The notes beneath the pieces are model-generated. The model saw nothing but the letters and a program-made list of their open reading frames with translations, did not search any database and was not told where the DNA came from. Below are positions 20,955-30,523 of a stretch of DNA of 64,000 nucleotides, one piece after another. Source of the stretch: Roseibium sp. TrichSKD4 (GTDB taxonomy: Bacteria > Pseudomonadota > Alphaproteobacteria > Rhizobiales > Stappiaceae); the NCBI RefSeq assembly GCF_000148725.1, contig NZ_GL476320.1, forward strand, positions 555,319 to 619,318, given 5' to 3'. Positions within the stretch are counted from its first letter, which is position 1. Every line of letters starts with the position of its first letter. Made by a program: the position numbers and the translations under genes.

Positions 20955-21389
20955 TCAATCTTGTGCCGGAGAAGGGATAGCCTGCGGCCAGTCTTCGGGC
21001 CAGGCGGATATCACCACGAAAGCCTGAGCAAGTGGAAAATCGTCGGTAATGGTGAGATCAATACGCGGGGTGAACCCTTCTGGAACCAGAGCTTTCAATC
21101 GGGATTGCGCTCCGCCGGTTAACGCGATGGTTGGTTGCCCGCTCGGCAGGTTGACCACGCCCATCTCGCGCCAGGCAACTCCCATGCGAACACCACTTCC
21201 CAAAGCCTTGGAGCAGGCTTCCTTAGCTGCAAATCGTTTTGCGTATGAGGCCGCGCGCAGTTTACGCCGATCTGATTTTGCCTGCTCGATCTCGGTGAAA
21301 ACCCGATTTGTAAAGCGGTCGCCAAACCGTTCCAAGGTTTGTTCGATGCGTCGAATATCGATCAGATCGCTGCCGATGCCGATTATCAT
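20955..21389 (-). CDS. acpS: Holo-[acyl-carrier-protein] synthase
   Basis: AcpS transfers the 4'-phosphopantetheine arm from CoA to acyl carrier protein. The family motifs [13 protein letters not shown] and [15 protein letters not shown] are intact in a 144-residue protein. It sits in the long minus-strand run between the DUF2062 gene and lepB; pdxJ, often next to acpS in relatives, is absent here. The ~147-base gap to lepB may hold an internal promoter, but I cannot place it. Confidence 0.95.
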   Translation of the reverse strand: MIIGIGSDLIDIRRIEQTLERFGDRFTNRVFTEIEQAKSDRRKLRAASYAKRFAAKEACSKALGSGVRMGVAWREMGVVNLPSGQPTIALTGGAQSRLKALVPEGFTPRIDLTITDDFPLAQAFVVISAWPEDWPQAIPSPAQD

Positions 21390-21425
21390 GAGGCAGTTCC
21401 TTCAGTCTGGCGACCTGATAATAAC

Positions 21426-22016
21426 TCAGTCTTGAGTCTGTTCACCCACGGTTCCTGAACGGAACTGATTTTTGCGTTCCAGCACGTTCCGTCGCCGCCT
21501 CTGGTAAACTTCCACACCTTTCAATACGATAAAATAGCTGACTGTTGCAGAGATCAACCCAAGGGGGACGGCTCCAACCAGCATTGGCTTTATCAGCGGC
21601 AAAATTGTATCGAGCGACCGAGAGAACATTCCGTGGTGAAGCTCAATCTCAAGCTTGTCGTGATGCGGATGGTGAGAGCCACCTGACAGGATCCAGTTTC
21701 CGATCTTGTAAGTCGACGCCCATATCAGCGGAAAAGTCAGTGGATTGCCAATTGCCGTGCCGAAGGCGGATGCAATGATATTTCCACCCAGAAGATAGGC
21801 AAGGGCAAACGAAATGAGAAAATGAAGCCCGATAAAGGGAGTGAAACTTGCAAAAGCGCCGGCTGCAAACCCGATGGCAATGACATGAGGTGTTGCCGTC
21901 AGGCGCAGAACCCGTTTGCTGAGATATCGCGTCGAACGGGACCAGCTGTGGCGCGGCCAGACGGCCACCCGCAGCTTTTCAATCCGTGTTGGCGCTTTTT
22001 TTCTTTTGAACAGCAT
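21426..22016 (-). CDS. DUF2062 membrane protein
   Basis: A 196-residue inner-membrane protein. After a basic N terminus it has the DUF2062 signature (ATPHVIAIGFAAGAFASFTPF, then GNPLTFPLIW) and about four hydrophobic segments. Function is unknown; the family is often found near lipid, acyl-carrier or cell-envelope genes, here directly upstream of acpS with 36 bases between them. Confidence 0.85.
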   Translation of the reverse strand: MLFKRKKAPTRIEKLRVAVWPRHSWSRSTRYLSKRVLRLTATPHVIAIGFAAGAFASFTPFIGLHFLISFALAYLLGGNIIASAFGTAIGNPLTFPLIWASTYKIGNWILSGGSHHPHHDKLEIELHHGMFSRSLDTILPLIKPMLVGAVPLGLISATVSYFIVLKGVEVYQRRRRNVLERKNQFRSGTVGEQTQD

Positions 22017-22045
22017 CAGGCAATCACGCTCACACTCGCCATGGT

Positions 22046-22627
22046 TCAGGCCAGACCACGACTGCCGGGTTTGACCGCTGGAATAGCTGCCAGTTCCGGT
22101 GGCAGGTTATCAGGGTCGTAGGCCGGAACCTTATATTCGGCAAGTGCGACAATAGGCACACCCGCATCTGCCTCCCCACCAGAGCGGTCGATCAGGCAGG
22201 CAACCGCTCTCACTTCAGCGCCGAGTTCGGTCAGAGCCTCAACGGTTTCGCGGCAGGACAGTCCCGTCGTTACGATATCTTCCACGATGATGACCTTGGC
22301 GCCCTTGGGCAACTCGAACCGACGAAGCCGAAGCTTACCGTCCTCTCGCTCTACCCACATGGCCGGAACGTCAAGATGCCGTGCTGTTTCATAGCCGGGA
22401 ATAAGGCCGCCGAGGGCAGGGGATATTATGTAGTCAATCTCACCAATATCGGACGATTTCACTTTATCCGCCAGAGCCTTGCAGAGACGTTCGGTTTTTT
22501 CAGGATACATGAACACGCGGGCTTTTTGCAGAAAGACAGGGCTGCGAAGGCCGGAGGTCAGAATAAAATGCCCCTCCAGAAATGCGCCTGCTTCGCGGAA
22601 TATGTCGAGCACCTGATCGCGATTCAT
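22046..22627 (-). CDS. pyrE: Orotate phosphoribosyltransferase
   Basis: PyrE joins orotate to PRPP to make OMP in pyrimidine synthesis. The PRPP-binding motif [13 protein letters not shown] and the family start [19 protein letters not shown] are clear; 193 residues is the length of the alphaproteobacterial form. It lies 37 bases after the rsh stop and 29 bases before the DUF2062 gene, so it should be co-transcribed. Confidence 0.95.
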   Translation of the reverse strand: MNRDQVLDIFREAGAFLEGHFILTSGLRSPVFLQKARVFMYPEKTERLCKALADKVKSSDIGEIDYIISPALGGLIPGYETARHLDVPAMWVEREDGKLRLRRFELPKGAKVIIVEDIVTTGLSCRETVEALTELGAEVRAVACLIDRSGGEADAGVPIVALAEYKVPAYDPDNLPPELAAIPAVKPGSRGLA

Positions 22628-22664
22628 GATCCTGATATTATCCTTTTGATATGACAGTTCGTGG

Positions 22665-24899
22665 TCACCCGTTGACGCGGCTTACAGAAGAAACATTCGG
22701 CTTCGATCGAAGTTGATTTATGATACGATTCAAATGTTTCAAATCCCATACTTCCAGATCGATTACCATTTGGTGGAAATCTTCCGCTTTCTGGGTCATT
22801 TTCACGTTGTCGATGTTGCCGTTGTTTTCGCCGATTACCTGAGCAATCGTTGCCAATGATCCTGGCTCGTTGACAGCGGCAATATTAAGGCGCGCCGGAA
22901 AGCGTTCCGGGTCATCGACATCAATGTCCCAACGTACATCGACCCATCTGTCAGCCTGATCATCATATTCCTTCAGTGCAGGAGACTGGATCGGATAAAT
23001 GGTCAAGCCCTCAGATGGCGTCAAGATCCCGACAATTCGGTCACCTGGCACAGCACCACCGTTGGGAGCAAAGCGCACCGGGACATCTCCGGAAAGACCG
23101 CGAATGGGTAGAGCCCTGTGGGTCTGGTCGTCTTCGCCTTGCTCGCCATTGGTAAGCGTATCGACCGGAATACGGAACTTCAGACCAGTAGCCTTTTTTA
23201 GGCCAAACCAGCCTTCTTCTGGCATTGTCGGAACATGAGCGGCGCGCTCATCTTGATAATCAGGGTGAACCAACTTCAGCACTTCGCTTGCAGTGATTTC
23301 ACCGCGTCCAACGGCGGCGAACAATTCGTCGAGAGACGAAAATTTATGCTCGTCGAGTGCGACTTGCAGCAGCGTCTCCGAATAGCTTTTGTTTGCTCTG
23401 GTGAATGCTCGCTGCAAAATGTGATCGCCCAAGGCGCTGTATTGTTTGCGAACCGATTCCCGTGTGGCTCTGCGGATGGCCGCGCGCGCCTTGCCAGTAA
23501 TGGCGATATTCTCCCAAGCCGGGGGCGGCGTTTGGGCGGCTGAGCGAACGATCTCGACTTCATCGCCGTTCCGCAGTTCGGTTACCAAAGGCACGATCTT
23601 GCCATTGACCTTGCAGCCAACACATGTATTGCCGACATCCGTATGAACAGCATAGGCAAAGTCGATGGGGGTCGCACCGCGGGGCAGGGCAATCAAACGG
23701 CCTTTGGGGGTGAAACAGAAGACCTGATCGTGGAACAGTTCAAGCTTCGTATGTTCCAGAAATTCTTCCGGGGTATCGCCTTGAGAAAGAAGGTCAATCG
23801 TGCGCCTCAGCCACTCATATGCACGAGAATCATCAGTGTGAGTAGCAATATTTCGCCCACCAAATTCACCATCTTTGTAAAGGGCGTGAGCGGCAATGCC
23901 AAACTCGGCAACGCGATCCATCGCTGCGGTCCGAATCTGCAGTTCAACACGTTGGCGGGACGGTCCAACAATCGTGGTGTGAATGGACCGATAGTCGTTC
24001 TGCTTCGGCGTGGAGATATAGTCCTTGAACCGGCCTGGAACCGTCGGCCACGCCGTGTGAATAACGCCGAGAACCCGGTAGCAGGCTTCTACTGTGCCGA
24101 CGACAACACGGAAGCCATAAATATCTGAAAGCTGCTCAAAGCCGATCGACTTGCGCTGCATCTTGCGGAAAATCGAATAGGGCCGCTTTTCGCGCGCTTG
24201 TACCATCGCAGCCATGCCACGCTCAGCCAGTCGTTCGGTCAAGGTGGTCTCGATGCTGGCAATCAGTTCTTCGTTGCGCGCACGCAATTCATCAAGCCGT
24301 TCGGTGATGGCCTCGTAGGCTTCGAAGTTCAGTGTTCGGAAGGAGATGTCTTCCAGCTCTTCCCTAAGGTCATGCATTCCCATGCGACCGGCCAGCGGCG
24401 CATAGATTTCCATGGTTTCTTCGGCAATGCGGCCACGTTTGTGCTCAGGCATGTGGCCGAGCGTGCGCATGTTGTGCAGTCGATCGGCAAGTTTGACCAA
24501 AAGAACCCGAACATCATCAGCAATGGCGAGTAGCAACTTTCGGAAGTTCTCGGCTTGCTTGGCTTTGCGGGACACCAAGTCGAGGCGTTTGATCTTCGTC
24601 AGGCCATCAACCAGCTTTCCGATTTCATGTCCAAAGAGGGTGTCGATCTCAGCGCGCGTCGCGTCTGTGTCTTCGATGGTGTCATGAAGAAGAGCAACTG
24701 CAATAGTCGCATCATCCAACCGCAGATCTGTCAGGATTGCCGCAACTTCGAGCGGGTGAGAGAAAAAGGGGTCACCGGATGCGCGCATTTGGGAGCCATG
24801 CTTTTGCATGGCATAGACATAGGCCTTGTTGAGAAGGGCTTCGTCAGCTTCCGGATTATATCTTGTAACTCGCTCTACGAGCTCATACTGGCGCATCAT
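22665..24899 (-). CDS. rsh: Bifunctional (p)ppGpp synthetase/hydrolase, RelA/SpoT homologue
   Basis: The single long Rsh enzyme of Alphaproteobacteria, making and breaking the stringent alarmone. The hydrolase HD motif is intact at residues 72-73 ([11 protein letters not shown]), and the synthetase region has [18 protein letters not shown] and the substrate block VELQIRT, so both activities are expected. TGS and C-terminal ACT domains follow, making 744 residues from the start MMRQYELV at 24899. A GTG at 24953 would add 18 residues but lies in the T-run of the rpoZ terminator, so it is unlikely. Rsh follows rpoZ and precedes pyrE. Confidence 0.95.
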   Translation of the reverse strand: MMRQYELVERVTRYNPEADEALLNKAYVYAMQKHGSQMRASGDPFFSHPLEVAAILTDLRLDDATIAVALLHDTIEDTDATRAEIDTLFGHEIGKLVDGLTKIKRLDLVSRKAKQAENFRKLLLAIADDVRVLLVKLADRLHNMRTLGHMPEHKRGRIAEETMEIYAPLAGRMGMHDLREELEDISFRTLNFEAYEAITERLDELRARNEELIASIETTLTERLAERGMAAMVQAREKRPYSIFRKMQRKSIGFEQLSDIYGFRVVVGTVEACYRVLGVIHTAWPTVPGRFKDYISTPKQNDYRSIHTTIVGPSRQRVELQIRTAAMDRVAEFGIAAHALYKDGEFGGRNIATHTDDSRAYEWLRRTIDLLSQGDTPEEFLEHTKLELFHDQVFCFTPKGRLIALPRGATPIDFAYAVHTDVGNTCVGCKVNGKIVPLVTELRNGDEVEIVRSAAQTPPPAWENIAITGKARAAIRRATRESVRKQYSALGDHILQRAFTRANKSYSETLLQVALDEHKFSSLDELFAAVGRGEITASEVLKLVHPDYQDERAAHVPTMPEEGWFGLKKATGLKFRIPVDTLTNGEQGEDDQTHRALPIRGLSGDVPVRFAPNGGAVPGDRIVGILTPSEGLTIYPIQSPALKEYDDQADRWVDVRWDIDVDDPERFPARLNIAAVNEPGSLATIAQVIGENNGNIDNVKMTQKAEDFHQMVIDLEVWDLKHLNRIINQLRSKPNVSSVSRVNG

Positions 24900-24944
24900 G
24901 GCCGAAACCGACTCCAAGGGCGGGCCGGGACGGTAGTCCGGAAC

Positions 24945-24981
24945 CAAAAACACCCGGCAACGGAGTGTTCCGTGCGCCGGG
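24945..24981 (-). terminator. Terminator or attenuator between rpoZ and rsh
   Basis: On the minus strand CCCGGC-GC-ACGGA pairs with TCCGT-T-GCCGGG around ACAC and is followed by TGTTTTTGG. It starts 18 bases after the rpoZ stop and ends about 45 bases before the chosen rsh start, so it should reduce read-through from rpoZ into rsh. Confidence 0.75.
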
Positions 24982-24998
24982 CGTCTGAAAGAGGTGAA

Positions 24999-25403
24999 TT
25001 AAACGTCGTCGTTGCTGCGGTCCGGCGGGACAAGGCCTTCCAGTCCGCGCAGAAGATCCTCTTCGGACATGCGGTCGAACTCGACAGCAGTGTCATCAAC
25101 GGAGTTGACTTGTGTGACATTTTGTTGACCCGGCGCAGGAACCATCGGCACTGCGTCTTCTTCCGGCTCATCCACTTCCACATATTTTTGCAGTGAATGG
25201 ATCAGGTCTTCTTTCATGTCTTCCGGGCTGACAGTTTGCTCAGCGATTTCTCGCAGCGCCACGACCGGATTTTTGTCGTTATCACGCTCAATTGTGAGCG
25301 GGGAGCCGCTTGAGATCATGCGAGCGCGATGTGCAGCAAGCAAAACCAGCTCGAAGCGGTTTTCGACCTTGTCGATGCAGTCCTCGACGGTCACGCGCGC
25401 CAT
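24999..25403 (-). CDS. rpoZ: DNA-directed RNA polymerase omega subunit
   Basis: Omega helps assemble and stabilise RNA polymerase. The 134-residue protein opens with [21 protein letters not shown] and has the family pattern with the AHRAR and [17 protein letters not shown] blocks; the last ~50 residues are an acidic tail typical of the alphaproteobacterial form. GGAG lies ten bases upstream of the ATG, and a well-formed promoter sits 47-75 bases before the gene. Confidence 0.96.
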   Translation of the reverse strand: MARVTVEDCIDKVENRFELVLLAAHRARMISSGSPLTIERDNDKNPVVALREIAEQTVSPEDMKEDLIHSLQKYVEVDEPEEDAVPMVPAPGQQNVTQVNSVDDTAVEFDRMSEEDLLRGLEGLVPPDRSNDDV

Positions 25404-25449
25404 ACCACGTCTCCATTATTGTTTATGGTTGGGAATCTCGAATTTCCAG

Positions 25450-25478
25450 CTTATAATAGCTGTGATTTAGGGAAGCAA
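25450..25478 (-). promoter_or_regulatory. Sigma-70 type promoter for the rpoZ run
   Basis: On the minus strand TTGCTT (25473-25478) and TATAAG (25450-25455) are separated by exactly 17 bases. Position and strand fit the rpoZ-rsh-pyrE run. Confidence 0.65.
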
Positions 25479-25747
25479 CCCCTGTCATATTCACATAAAC
25501 ATGTTCCAAAGTACGGCTACGTTATCTTAATCCCCGAAAATCCTTTAGCACATATCTAATTGTTTGCATTTGTCGTTGCGTCTTTTGTCAGAAATAGTGT
25601 AGCGAAGACTCACGGTAACAACCATGAAAACATGAGCCGTGCGGGAAAAAACAATAACAAAAATAGGAGTCGGTTAATCCACTCCCAATATTATATTCAA
25701 CAACGATAGGTGGAACCTGTCAGCTGTTTATTTTTTGCTGATCCATT

Positions 25748-25777
25748 TTGAGCGCCACTATCGTAGAGTTGTATATA
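25748..25777 (+). promoter_or_regulatory. Candidate promoter of the NYN gene
   Basis: TTGAGC (25748-25753) and TATATA (25772-25777) are 18 bases apart and end 23 bases before the ATG at 25801. This gives a short, plausible leader. Confidence 0.5.
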
Positions 25778-25800
25778 GTACGAGAAAGGTCTCCATAAGG

Positions 25801-26385
25801 ATGTTTGATGCAAGAGAAAAGGTTGCTTTGTTCATTGACGGCGCCAACCTTTATTCGACAGCCAAAGCAATCGGGTTTGATATCGATTACAAGCGGCTGT
25901 TGAAGGAATTCCAGGGGCAAGCATATCTATTGCGCGCGTACTACTATACCGCGCTCATCGAAGATCAAGAATACTCTTCAATTCGTCCGCTGATCGACTG
26001 GCTGGATTACAATGGCTACAAAGTCATCACAAAGCCGGTCAAAGAGTTCGTGGACAGCACTGGTCGCCGCAAGGTGAAGGGCAACATGGATATCGAGCTT
26101 GCTGTCGATGCCATGCAGCAGGTTGAACATGTCGATCACATTGTTCTGTTTTCCGGCGACGGCGATTTCCGTTCGCTCGTGGAGGCACTCCAGCGGCGGG
26201 GGCGCAAGGTGAGTGTTGTTTCCACATTGAAAACACAGCCACCAATGATCGCAGACGATCTTCGCCGTCAGGCCGACCATTTCATTGATTTGGCAAGCCT
26301 CGCCAACAAGATCGGCCGTGATCCGTCTGAACGCCCAATGCGCCCGGCACCAGAGCCGGAATACGAAGACGACGACGATTACTGA
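25801..26385 (+). CDS. NYN domain (LabA/DUF88) PIN-like protein
   Basis: A 194-residue single-domain protein of the NYN family, a PIN-like nuclease fold thought to act on RNA. The acidic residues expected for metal binding are present: VALFIDGANLYSTAK near the start, DIELAVDAMQ in the middle and LFSGDGDFRSLVEAL later. The C terminus is acidic (EYEDDDDY). The start at 25801 is chosen because the conserved fold begins there; an in-frame start at 25735 would add 22 unrelated residues upstream of the candidate promoter's start site. It is followed at once by a uracil-DNA glycosylase gene, so the two may be co-transcribed. Confidence 0.9.
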   Translation: MFDAREKVALFIDGANLYSTAKAIGFDIDYKRLLKEFQGQAYLLRAYYYTALIEDQEYSSIRPLIDWLDYNGYKVITKPVKEFVDSTGRRKVKGNMDIELAVDAMQQVEHVDHIVLFSGDGDFRSLVEALQRRGRKVSVVSTLKTQPPMIADDLRRQADHFIDLASLANKIGRDPSERPMRPAPEPEYEDDDDY

Positions 26386-26389
26386 TAAA

Positions 26390-27067
26390 ATGGTGCCCGG
26401 TTCAAATCCGGGCGGCATCGCGTCGGTACCGACTGATCCGCCCAGAGATTGTGTGCTTTGCCCGCGTCTGGTTGATCTTCGCAGGGATCTGCAGGGACAG
26501 CATCCGGACTGGTTTAATGCGCCCGTGCCGTCCTTTGGCGACGCGGATCCTGGGCTTTTGATAGTCGGCCTTGCTCCAGGCTTGCGCGGGGCAAATCGAA
26601 CCGGTCGTCCTTTTACAGGCGATTACGCCGGCGACCTGCTTTATGAAACCATGCTGGAATTCGGGTTCGCATCGGGGGTGTATGAAGCGCGTCCGGACGA
26701 CAGTTTGGTCCTGCATCAGGCGATGATTACCAATGCGGTTCGCTGCTTGCCTCCAGAGAACAAGCCAGTTGGTGCGGAGGTCAAAGCCTGTCGTCCTTAT
26801 CTCCTAGCGACATTGGATGCAAATCCGTCCATCCGGGCTATTTTGGCTCTTGGACGAATTGCGCACGATACGTTCTTGACAACGTTTGGTTTGAAAAAAT
26901 CGCTGTTTCCGTTCTCCCATGGAGGTCGCCATGAACTGGGCGTTCGGAATCTGACGCTGTTCGACAGTTATCATTGCTCACGCTACAACACGAACACCGG
27001 TCGGCTGACGGCGGAAATGTTCAAGTCGGTATTCGCAGACATCAGGACGCTTATTCCCCGCCCATAG
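26390..27067 (+). CDS. Uracil-DNA glycosylase, family 5 (UdgB-like)
   Basis: Removes uracil and probably other deaminated bases from DNA. Motif A is GLAPGLRGANRTGRPFTGDYAG and motif B is YHCSRYNTNTGRLT, the family 5 pattern with RP in motif A and NTxTGRLT after the loop. The early Cys pair CVLC is part of the set that binds the iron-sulfur cluster in family 4/5 enzymes. With ATG 26390 it has 225 residues, but the first ten (MVPGSNPGGI) are encoded by a tRNA T-arm-like hairpin and no ribosome site is obvious. The start is therefore uncertain and may rely on coupling to the NYN gene, whose stop is four bases upstream. Confidence 0.88.
   Translation: MVPGSNPGGIASVPTDPPRDCVLCPRLVDLRRDLQGQHPDWFNAPVPSFGDADPGLLIVGLAPGLRGANRTGRPFTGDYAGDLLYETMLEFGFASGVYEARPDDSLVLHQAMITNAVRCLPPENKPVGAEVKACRPYLLATLDANPSIRAILALGRIAHDTFLTTFGLKKSLFPFSHGGRHELGVRNLTLFDSYHCSRYNTNTGRLTAEMFKSVFADIRTLIPRP
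26395..26413 (+). other. tRNA T-arm-like hairpin at the 5' end of the glycosylase gene
   Basis: GCCCGG and CCGGGC form a 6-bp stem around the 7-base loop TTCAAAT, exactly the T-arm of a tRNA. No matching acceptor, D or anticodon arm can be built from the upstream sequence, which is the coding end of the NYN gene. It is therefore a T-arm look-alike or relic, and it encodes the SNPGG-type residues at the start of the next protein. Confidence 0.5.
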
Positions 27068-27074
27068 AGCACGA

Positions 27075-27845
27075 TTATTCGCTTTGGGGAGTGGTGGGCA
27101 ACTCAGCATCGCGCCACCCGTCCGGTCCGAGATGCTGTTGTGGGCGAAAGCGTGCCTTGTAAGCCATCTTCGGCGATCCATCCACCCAATAGCCGAGATA
27201 AACATAGGGCAGGTTCATTCGGCGCGCCCGCTCAATATGGTCCAGGATCATGTAGGTACCGAGGCCAGCCCCATCTGTTCCCGGTTCATAGAATGAGTAG
27301 ACCATCGACAGCCCATCGGAAAGTTGATCGCTTAAGGCAACGCCGAGGAGGGGGGCTTCTCCCATTCCGGTCATGAAAGTGTCCGGGCCGCGCTTGCGAT
27401 ACTCAATGACCATCGTCTCGACATGCGTGTCTTCCACCATCATGGCGTAGTCGAGCAGGCTCATTTCTGTCATGCCTCCGCTTTCATGGCGGGTGAGTAA
27501 GTAGTCCCGAAAGAGATCATACTGTTCGGCGGAAGGGCTTGCCGGAAGCCGTGCGCCAACGATGTGGGTGTTTTGCTTCCAGAGGCGTTTGAAGGACTTG
27601 GTCCATTTGAAATCGTCGACGCGAACGCGGACGGAAACGCAGGCACGACAGTTCTCGCAGGCCGGGCGATAGGCAATGTTCTGACTGCGCCGAAATCCGC
27701 CTTGGGTCAAAACGTCATTCAAAGCGGGGGCATGATGACCGATTAGATGCGTGAAGACTTTTCGCTCTTGCCGGCCCTCCAAATAGGGGCAGGGCGAAGG
27801 GGCTGTCAGATAGAATTGCGGGTGGTCCGTATGATGGCGTGTCAA
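27075..27845 (-). CDS. bpt: Aspartate/glutamate leucyltransferase (Bpt)
   Basis: Bpt adds leucine from Leu-tRNA to proteins with N-terminal Asp or Glu, marking them for ClpAP breakdown (N-degron pathway). The 256 residues show the ATE-type N domain with the [16 protein letters not shown] and [12 protein letters not shown] blocks and the C domain with [12 protein letters not shown] and YVYLGYWV. Annotation pipelines often call it arginyltransferase. The start is TTG at 27845; no ATG or GTG gives the conserved N terminus. It converges on the glycosylase gene. Confidence 0.93.
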   Translation of the reverse strand: MTRHHTDHPQFYLTAPSPCPYLEGRQERKVFTHLIGHHAPALNDVLTQGGFRRSQNIAYRPACENCRACVSVRVRVDDFKWTKSFKRLWKQNTHIVGARLPASPSAEQYDLFRDYLLTRHESGGMTEMSLLDYAMMVEDTHVETMVIEYRKRGPDTFMTGMGEAPLLGVALSDQLSDGLSMVYSFYEPGTDGAGLGTYMILDHIERARRMNLPYVYLGYWVDGSPKMAYKARFRPQQHLGPDGWRDAELPTTPQSE

Positions 27846-27887
27846 AGCCTTGTCCCGATTCCCTCAGTTCTCGTTAAAGTCACTCTA

Positions 27888-29720
27888 TCACAGTCCATAA
27901 TACCATGGCGCGACCAGCGTAAAGGTCAACCACAAAATAAGTGCCAGCGGTACGCCAGCCCGGATGAAGTCAGAGAACCTGTAGTGTCCGGGGCCCATCA
28001 CAATCAAGTTGGTTTGATAGCCGATGGGCGTTGCAAAGGAACTGTTGGCTGCAAAGATAAGGCAGACGACAAAAGCTTCGGGCGGTTGTCCAAGCTGGTT
28101 TGCCATATTGATGGCGATGGGCGTGAAGAGAACAGCGGCGGCGTTGTTCGATAAGAAATTCGTCAGGATCATCACAACCAGATAAAGGACCGACAGAATG
28201 ACCGCAGGCGGCTGTCCGTCTAGCGCCGTAACCATTGAGGAGGCGACAGCGCTTGCACCGCCCGTTGCCTCAAGAGCCACAGCCCCCGCGAGAGATGCCC
28301 CCACCAGCATAAAGATCCTGCTGTCAATCGCACGCAGGGCCTGTCTTGTGTTCAGGCAACCTGTCGCAATCATTGCAAAGGTTCCCGCAACAGCCGTTGC
28401 AACAATCGGCACGAGGCCGGTGGCTGCGAGCAGAACAACAGCACCGAAAATGCCAAGCGCCTTGGGTGCATGGCGACGGCGTGGGACTTCGGCGGCAGAC
28501 CAGTCCAGCAAAAGCACATCCCGGTTTCCGCGCAGGCGGGCAATATCCTTTTCGCCGCCAGCGACCAACAGAACGTCACCGGCTTCAAGACGAATGTCGT
28601 TCATGGCCATCCGCGGCATGCGGCTGCGGCGCTGGATGCCCATCACCACGCAATCGGTTTCACTTTGAAAACCGGATTGCATCAGGGTTCGTCCCATCAG
28701 GCGTGATGCCGGTGCTACGACGACCTCGGCGAGGGTCATGGAGTTGGCATCCACATTTGGGGTGTCTTGACCTTCAGAAGAAGGGCCAGCCTCCGGGTCC
28801 ATGATTGGTTGGCGGCGGGCGAGGGCATTGGCGAGCGCAGCCCGCGTCGCCGCGACGATCACGGTATCCCCTGGACGTAAAGCGACATTTTCAAACGGTG
28901 GCAAGATCGGTTTGCCGTTCCGCTGGACGAGCCGAACGGTCATGTCCTTCAGGGCCGGAAACATGCCGGAAACGGATTCAATTCCAACCAATGGATGACC
29001 ATAGCCGACATGGATCTGTGCAATGAACTGCTTGCCAGATTGCCCCTGCATCTCTTCCGCCATGGTTTTGCGCGGCTTCAATAGCTTCGGCAAAACGAAC
29101 AGGACATAAAGGGAGCCCACACCGGCCAAAATCAATCCGAGCGGCGTGAAGGTGAAGAAGTCAAACTGGAGCCCGGAGCTTTGTTCCGCGTAATTTGCCA
29201 CCAACAGGTTCGTCGAAGAACCAATCAAGGTGGTCATGCCACCCAAAATGGCAATGAAGGAGAGGGGCATCAAAACCCGTGATGCTGACTGCCCCATAGT
29301 GGCCGCGACTGCGCTCAAGATCGGCAAGAACATCACCACCACCGGAGTGTTGTTCAAAAACGCGCTCAAAACCCCGACGGTCAAGAGAATGGGGATTGTG
29401 GCCACTGCCGACTTTCCCCGGGTCCAGCGGACGATTGCCTTTGCGGGACCTTCTAGAGCATCTGTTTGAAACAGCCCTTGTCCAATAATCAAAAGGCAAA
29501 TCACGGTAATCAGCGCCGGGTTTGAAAAACCAACCAGAAAGTCGCCGGGTTCTATCGGGCCGTCGCTTGTGACCACCGGAAAGAGCGTGAAGATGACAAT
29601 AAAAGCAACAACCGACCCCAATGCGATGGTCTCGATTGAAAAACGCTCCCACGCGTAAAGCACCACCGTTGTGGCAAGGACCAGAAAGGTCAGCGCCATG
29701 GCTATGTCAATTGACTGCAT
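27888..29720 (-). CDS. SLC13/DASS-type permease with two TrkA-C domains
   Basis: A 610-residue inner-membrane transporter of the ion transporter superfamily. About five to six helices at the N terminus are followed by two cytoplasmic RCK_C/TrkA-C domains (roughly residues 205-290 and 320-400) and then a second helix bundle containing FLSNNAAAVLFTPIAI, the SNN-type motif of sodium-coupled transporters. Substrate cannot be read; relatives include sulfate, dicarboxylate and citrate carriers. The start at 29720 (MQSIDIAMALTFL) opens directly into the first helix. It stands alone, 43 bases from bpt. Confidence 0.88.
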   Translation of the reverse strand: MQSIDIAMALTFLVLATTVVLYAWERFSIETIALGSVVAFIVIFTLFPVVTSDGPIEPGDFLVGFSNPALITVICLLIIGQGLFQTDALEGPAKAIVRWTRGKSAVATIPILLTVGVLSAFLNNTPVVVMFLPILSAVAATMGQSASRVLMPLSFIAILGGMTTLIGSSTNLLVANYAEQSSGLQFDFFTFTPLGLILAGVGSLYVLFVLPKLLKPRKTMAEEMQGQSGKQFIAQIHVGYGHPLVGIESVSGMFPALKDMTVRLVQRNGKPILPPFENVALRPGDTVIVAATRAALANALARRQPIMDPEAGPSSEGQDTPNVDANSMTLAEVVVAPASRLMGRTLMQSGFQSETDCVVMGIQRRSRMPRMAMNDIRLEAGDVLLVAGGEKDIARLRGNRDVLLLDWSAAEVPRRRHAPKALGIFGAVVLLAATGLVPIVATAVAGTFAMIATGCLNTRQALRAIDSRIFMLVGASLAGAVALEATGGASAVASSMVTALDGQPPAVILSVLYLVVMILTNFLSNNAAAVLFTPIAINMANQLGQPPEAFVVCLIFAANSSFATPIGYQTNLIVMGPGHYRFSDFIRAGVPLALILWLTFTLVAPWYYGL

Positions 29721-29813
29721 ACACTCGCCCGTTTTGAAATAAGCGAGCAACCCCCCGGTTTTCAAGGCGCCGCCCTGTCGCAACTGCGCAAGATAGAACA
29801 GTAAGCCCCATAA

Positions 29814-29844
29814 GAAAAAGCCCGTTCTGTCGGTAAACGGGCTT
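29814..29844 (-). terminator. Rho-independent terminator of the RDD gene
   Basis: AAGCCCGTT (29818-29826) pairs perfectly with AACGGGCTT (29836-29844). On the minus strand it is followed by TTTTCTT, ending the RDD transcript before the SLC13 gene. Confidence 0.85.
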
Positions 29845-29924
29845 TGGGGAGAAATCAGTTCCGCTTTCGGCGGAAATTTGGGGTGTCAAACCTCTGCTAC
29901 CGATTGGTTCAGTCAGCGCATCGC

Positions 29925-30431
29925 TTAGATAGCTTGCTGATACTGCAGACGATTCGCATCAGAGTTCATCACGACCGTGCCAAGGACAATGTCATGCAGC
30001 AGGCGCTTACGGTCGGAGAACAGTGAAATGAGCAGGATCAGCGGCGTCAACAGGCTGACAGAAAACCAGAATGCCAGAACGTGAACGGCTGCAAGCAGCG
30101 GATACGGTTTCGCCCCGTACCAGAGGCGCATTTCAAGGCCCATTGCACGCATGCCCGGAGTTGCAGCATTTGGTCCGCCAAGTGTGAACGCCACATAAAG
30201 AAGCGCAACAGCTGGAGCCATGATCGCATAGAGCAGCCATGCCAGGCCAAGGGTGAAAATCCCTAAAAAGAAGATCACCACAGCTGCAACGGTTGTCAGA
30301 ATAAAGATGCTGATGACGTCGATGAAAAACGCAAAGATACGCCGAGACCGCACGCCGGAAAAAAGCTCCGGGCGTACCAGCGGATCAAACTGATCCTGTC
30401 TGCTGTCAGCGGTCGAAAAGTCGGTCGTCAT
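29925..30431 (-). CDS. RDD family membrane protein
   Basis: A small inner-membrane protein (168 residues from the third of three successive ATGs at 30437, 30434 and 30431; GGAG ends right before the first, so the third has normal spacing). The RDD signature RRIFAFFIDVISIF opens the first helix and two further helix pairs follow; KRLLHDIVLGTVV is the usual family ending. Function is not known with certainty; some RDD proteins act as ion exchangers. Monocistronic, with its own terminator. Confidence 0.87.
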   Translation of the reverse strand: MTTDFSTADSRQDQFDPLVRPELFSGVRSRRIFAFFIDVISIFILTTVAAVVIFFLGIFTLGLAWLLYAIMAPAVALLYVAFTLGGPNAATPGMRAMGLEMRLWYGAKPYPLLAAVHVLAFWFSVSLLTPLILLISLFSDRKRLLHDIVLGTVVMNSDANRLQYQQAI

Positions 30432-30523
30432 CATCATCTCCAGTTTCTAACGACACCTGATGTGGGGATTCCTAGCTCAAATGGCAAATTGAAAATGTAA
30501 ACTCGCCAAGCCGCCAGCCGGAG

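Larger units (their letters stand above)
25404..25800. other. Divergent AT-rich intergenic region rpoZ / NYN gene
   Basis: Nearly 400 bases between divergent genes. It holds the two promoters listed separately and a short inverted repeat GGAGT / ACTCC (about 25667-25684). I see no RNA gene or small gene in it. Confidence 0.5.

Noticed and set aside
26330-26415. A full tRNA gene
   Set aside because: Only a T-arm is present; upstream bases code for the acidic end of the NYN protein and cannot form acceptor or anticodon arms.
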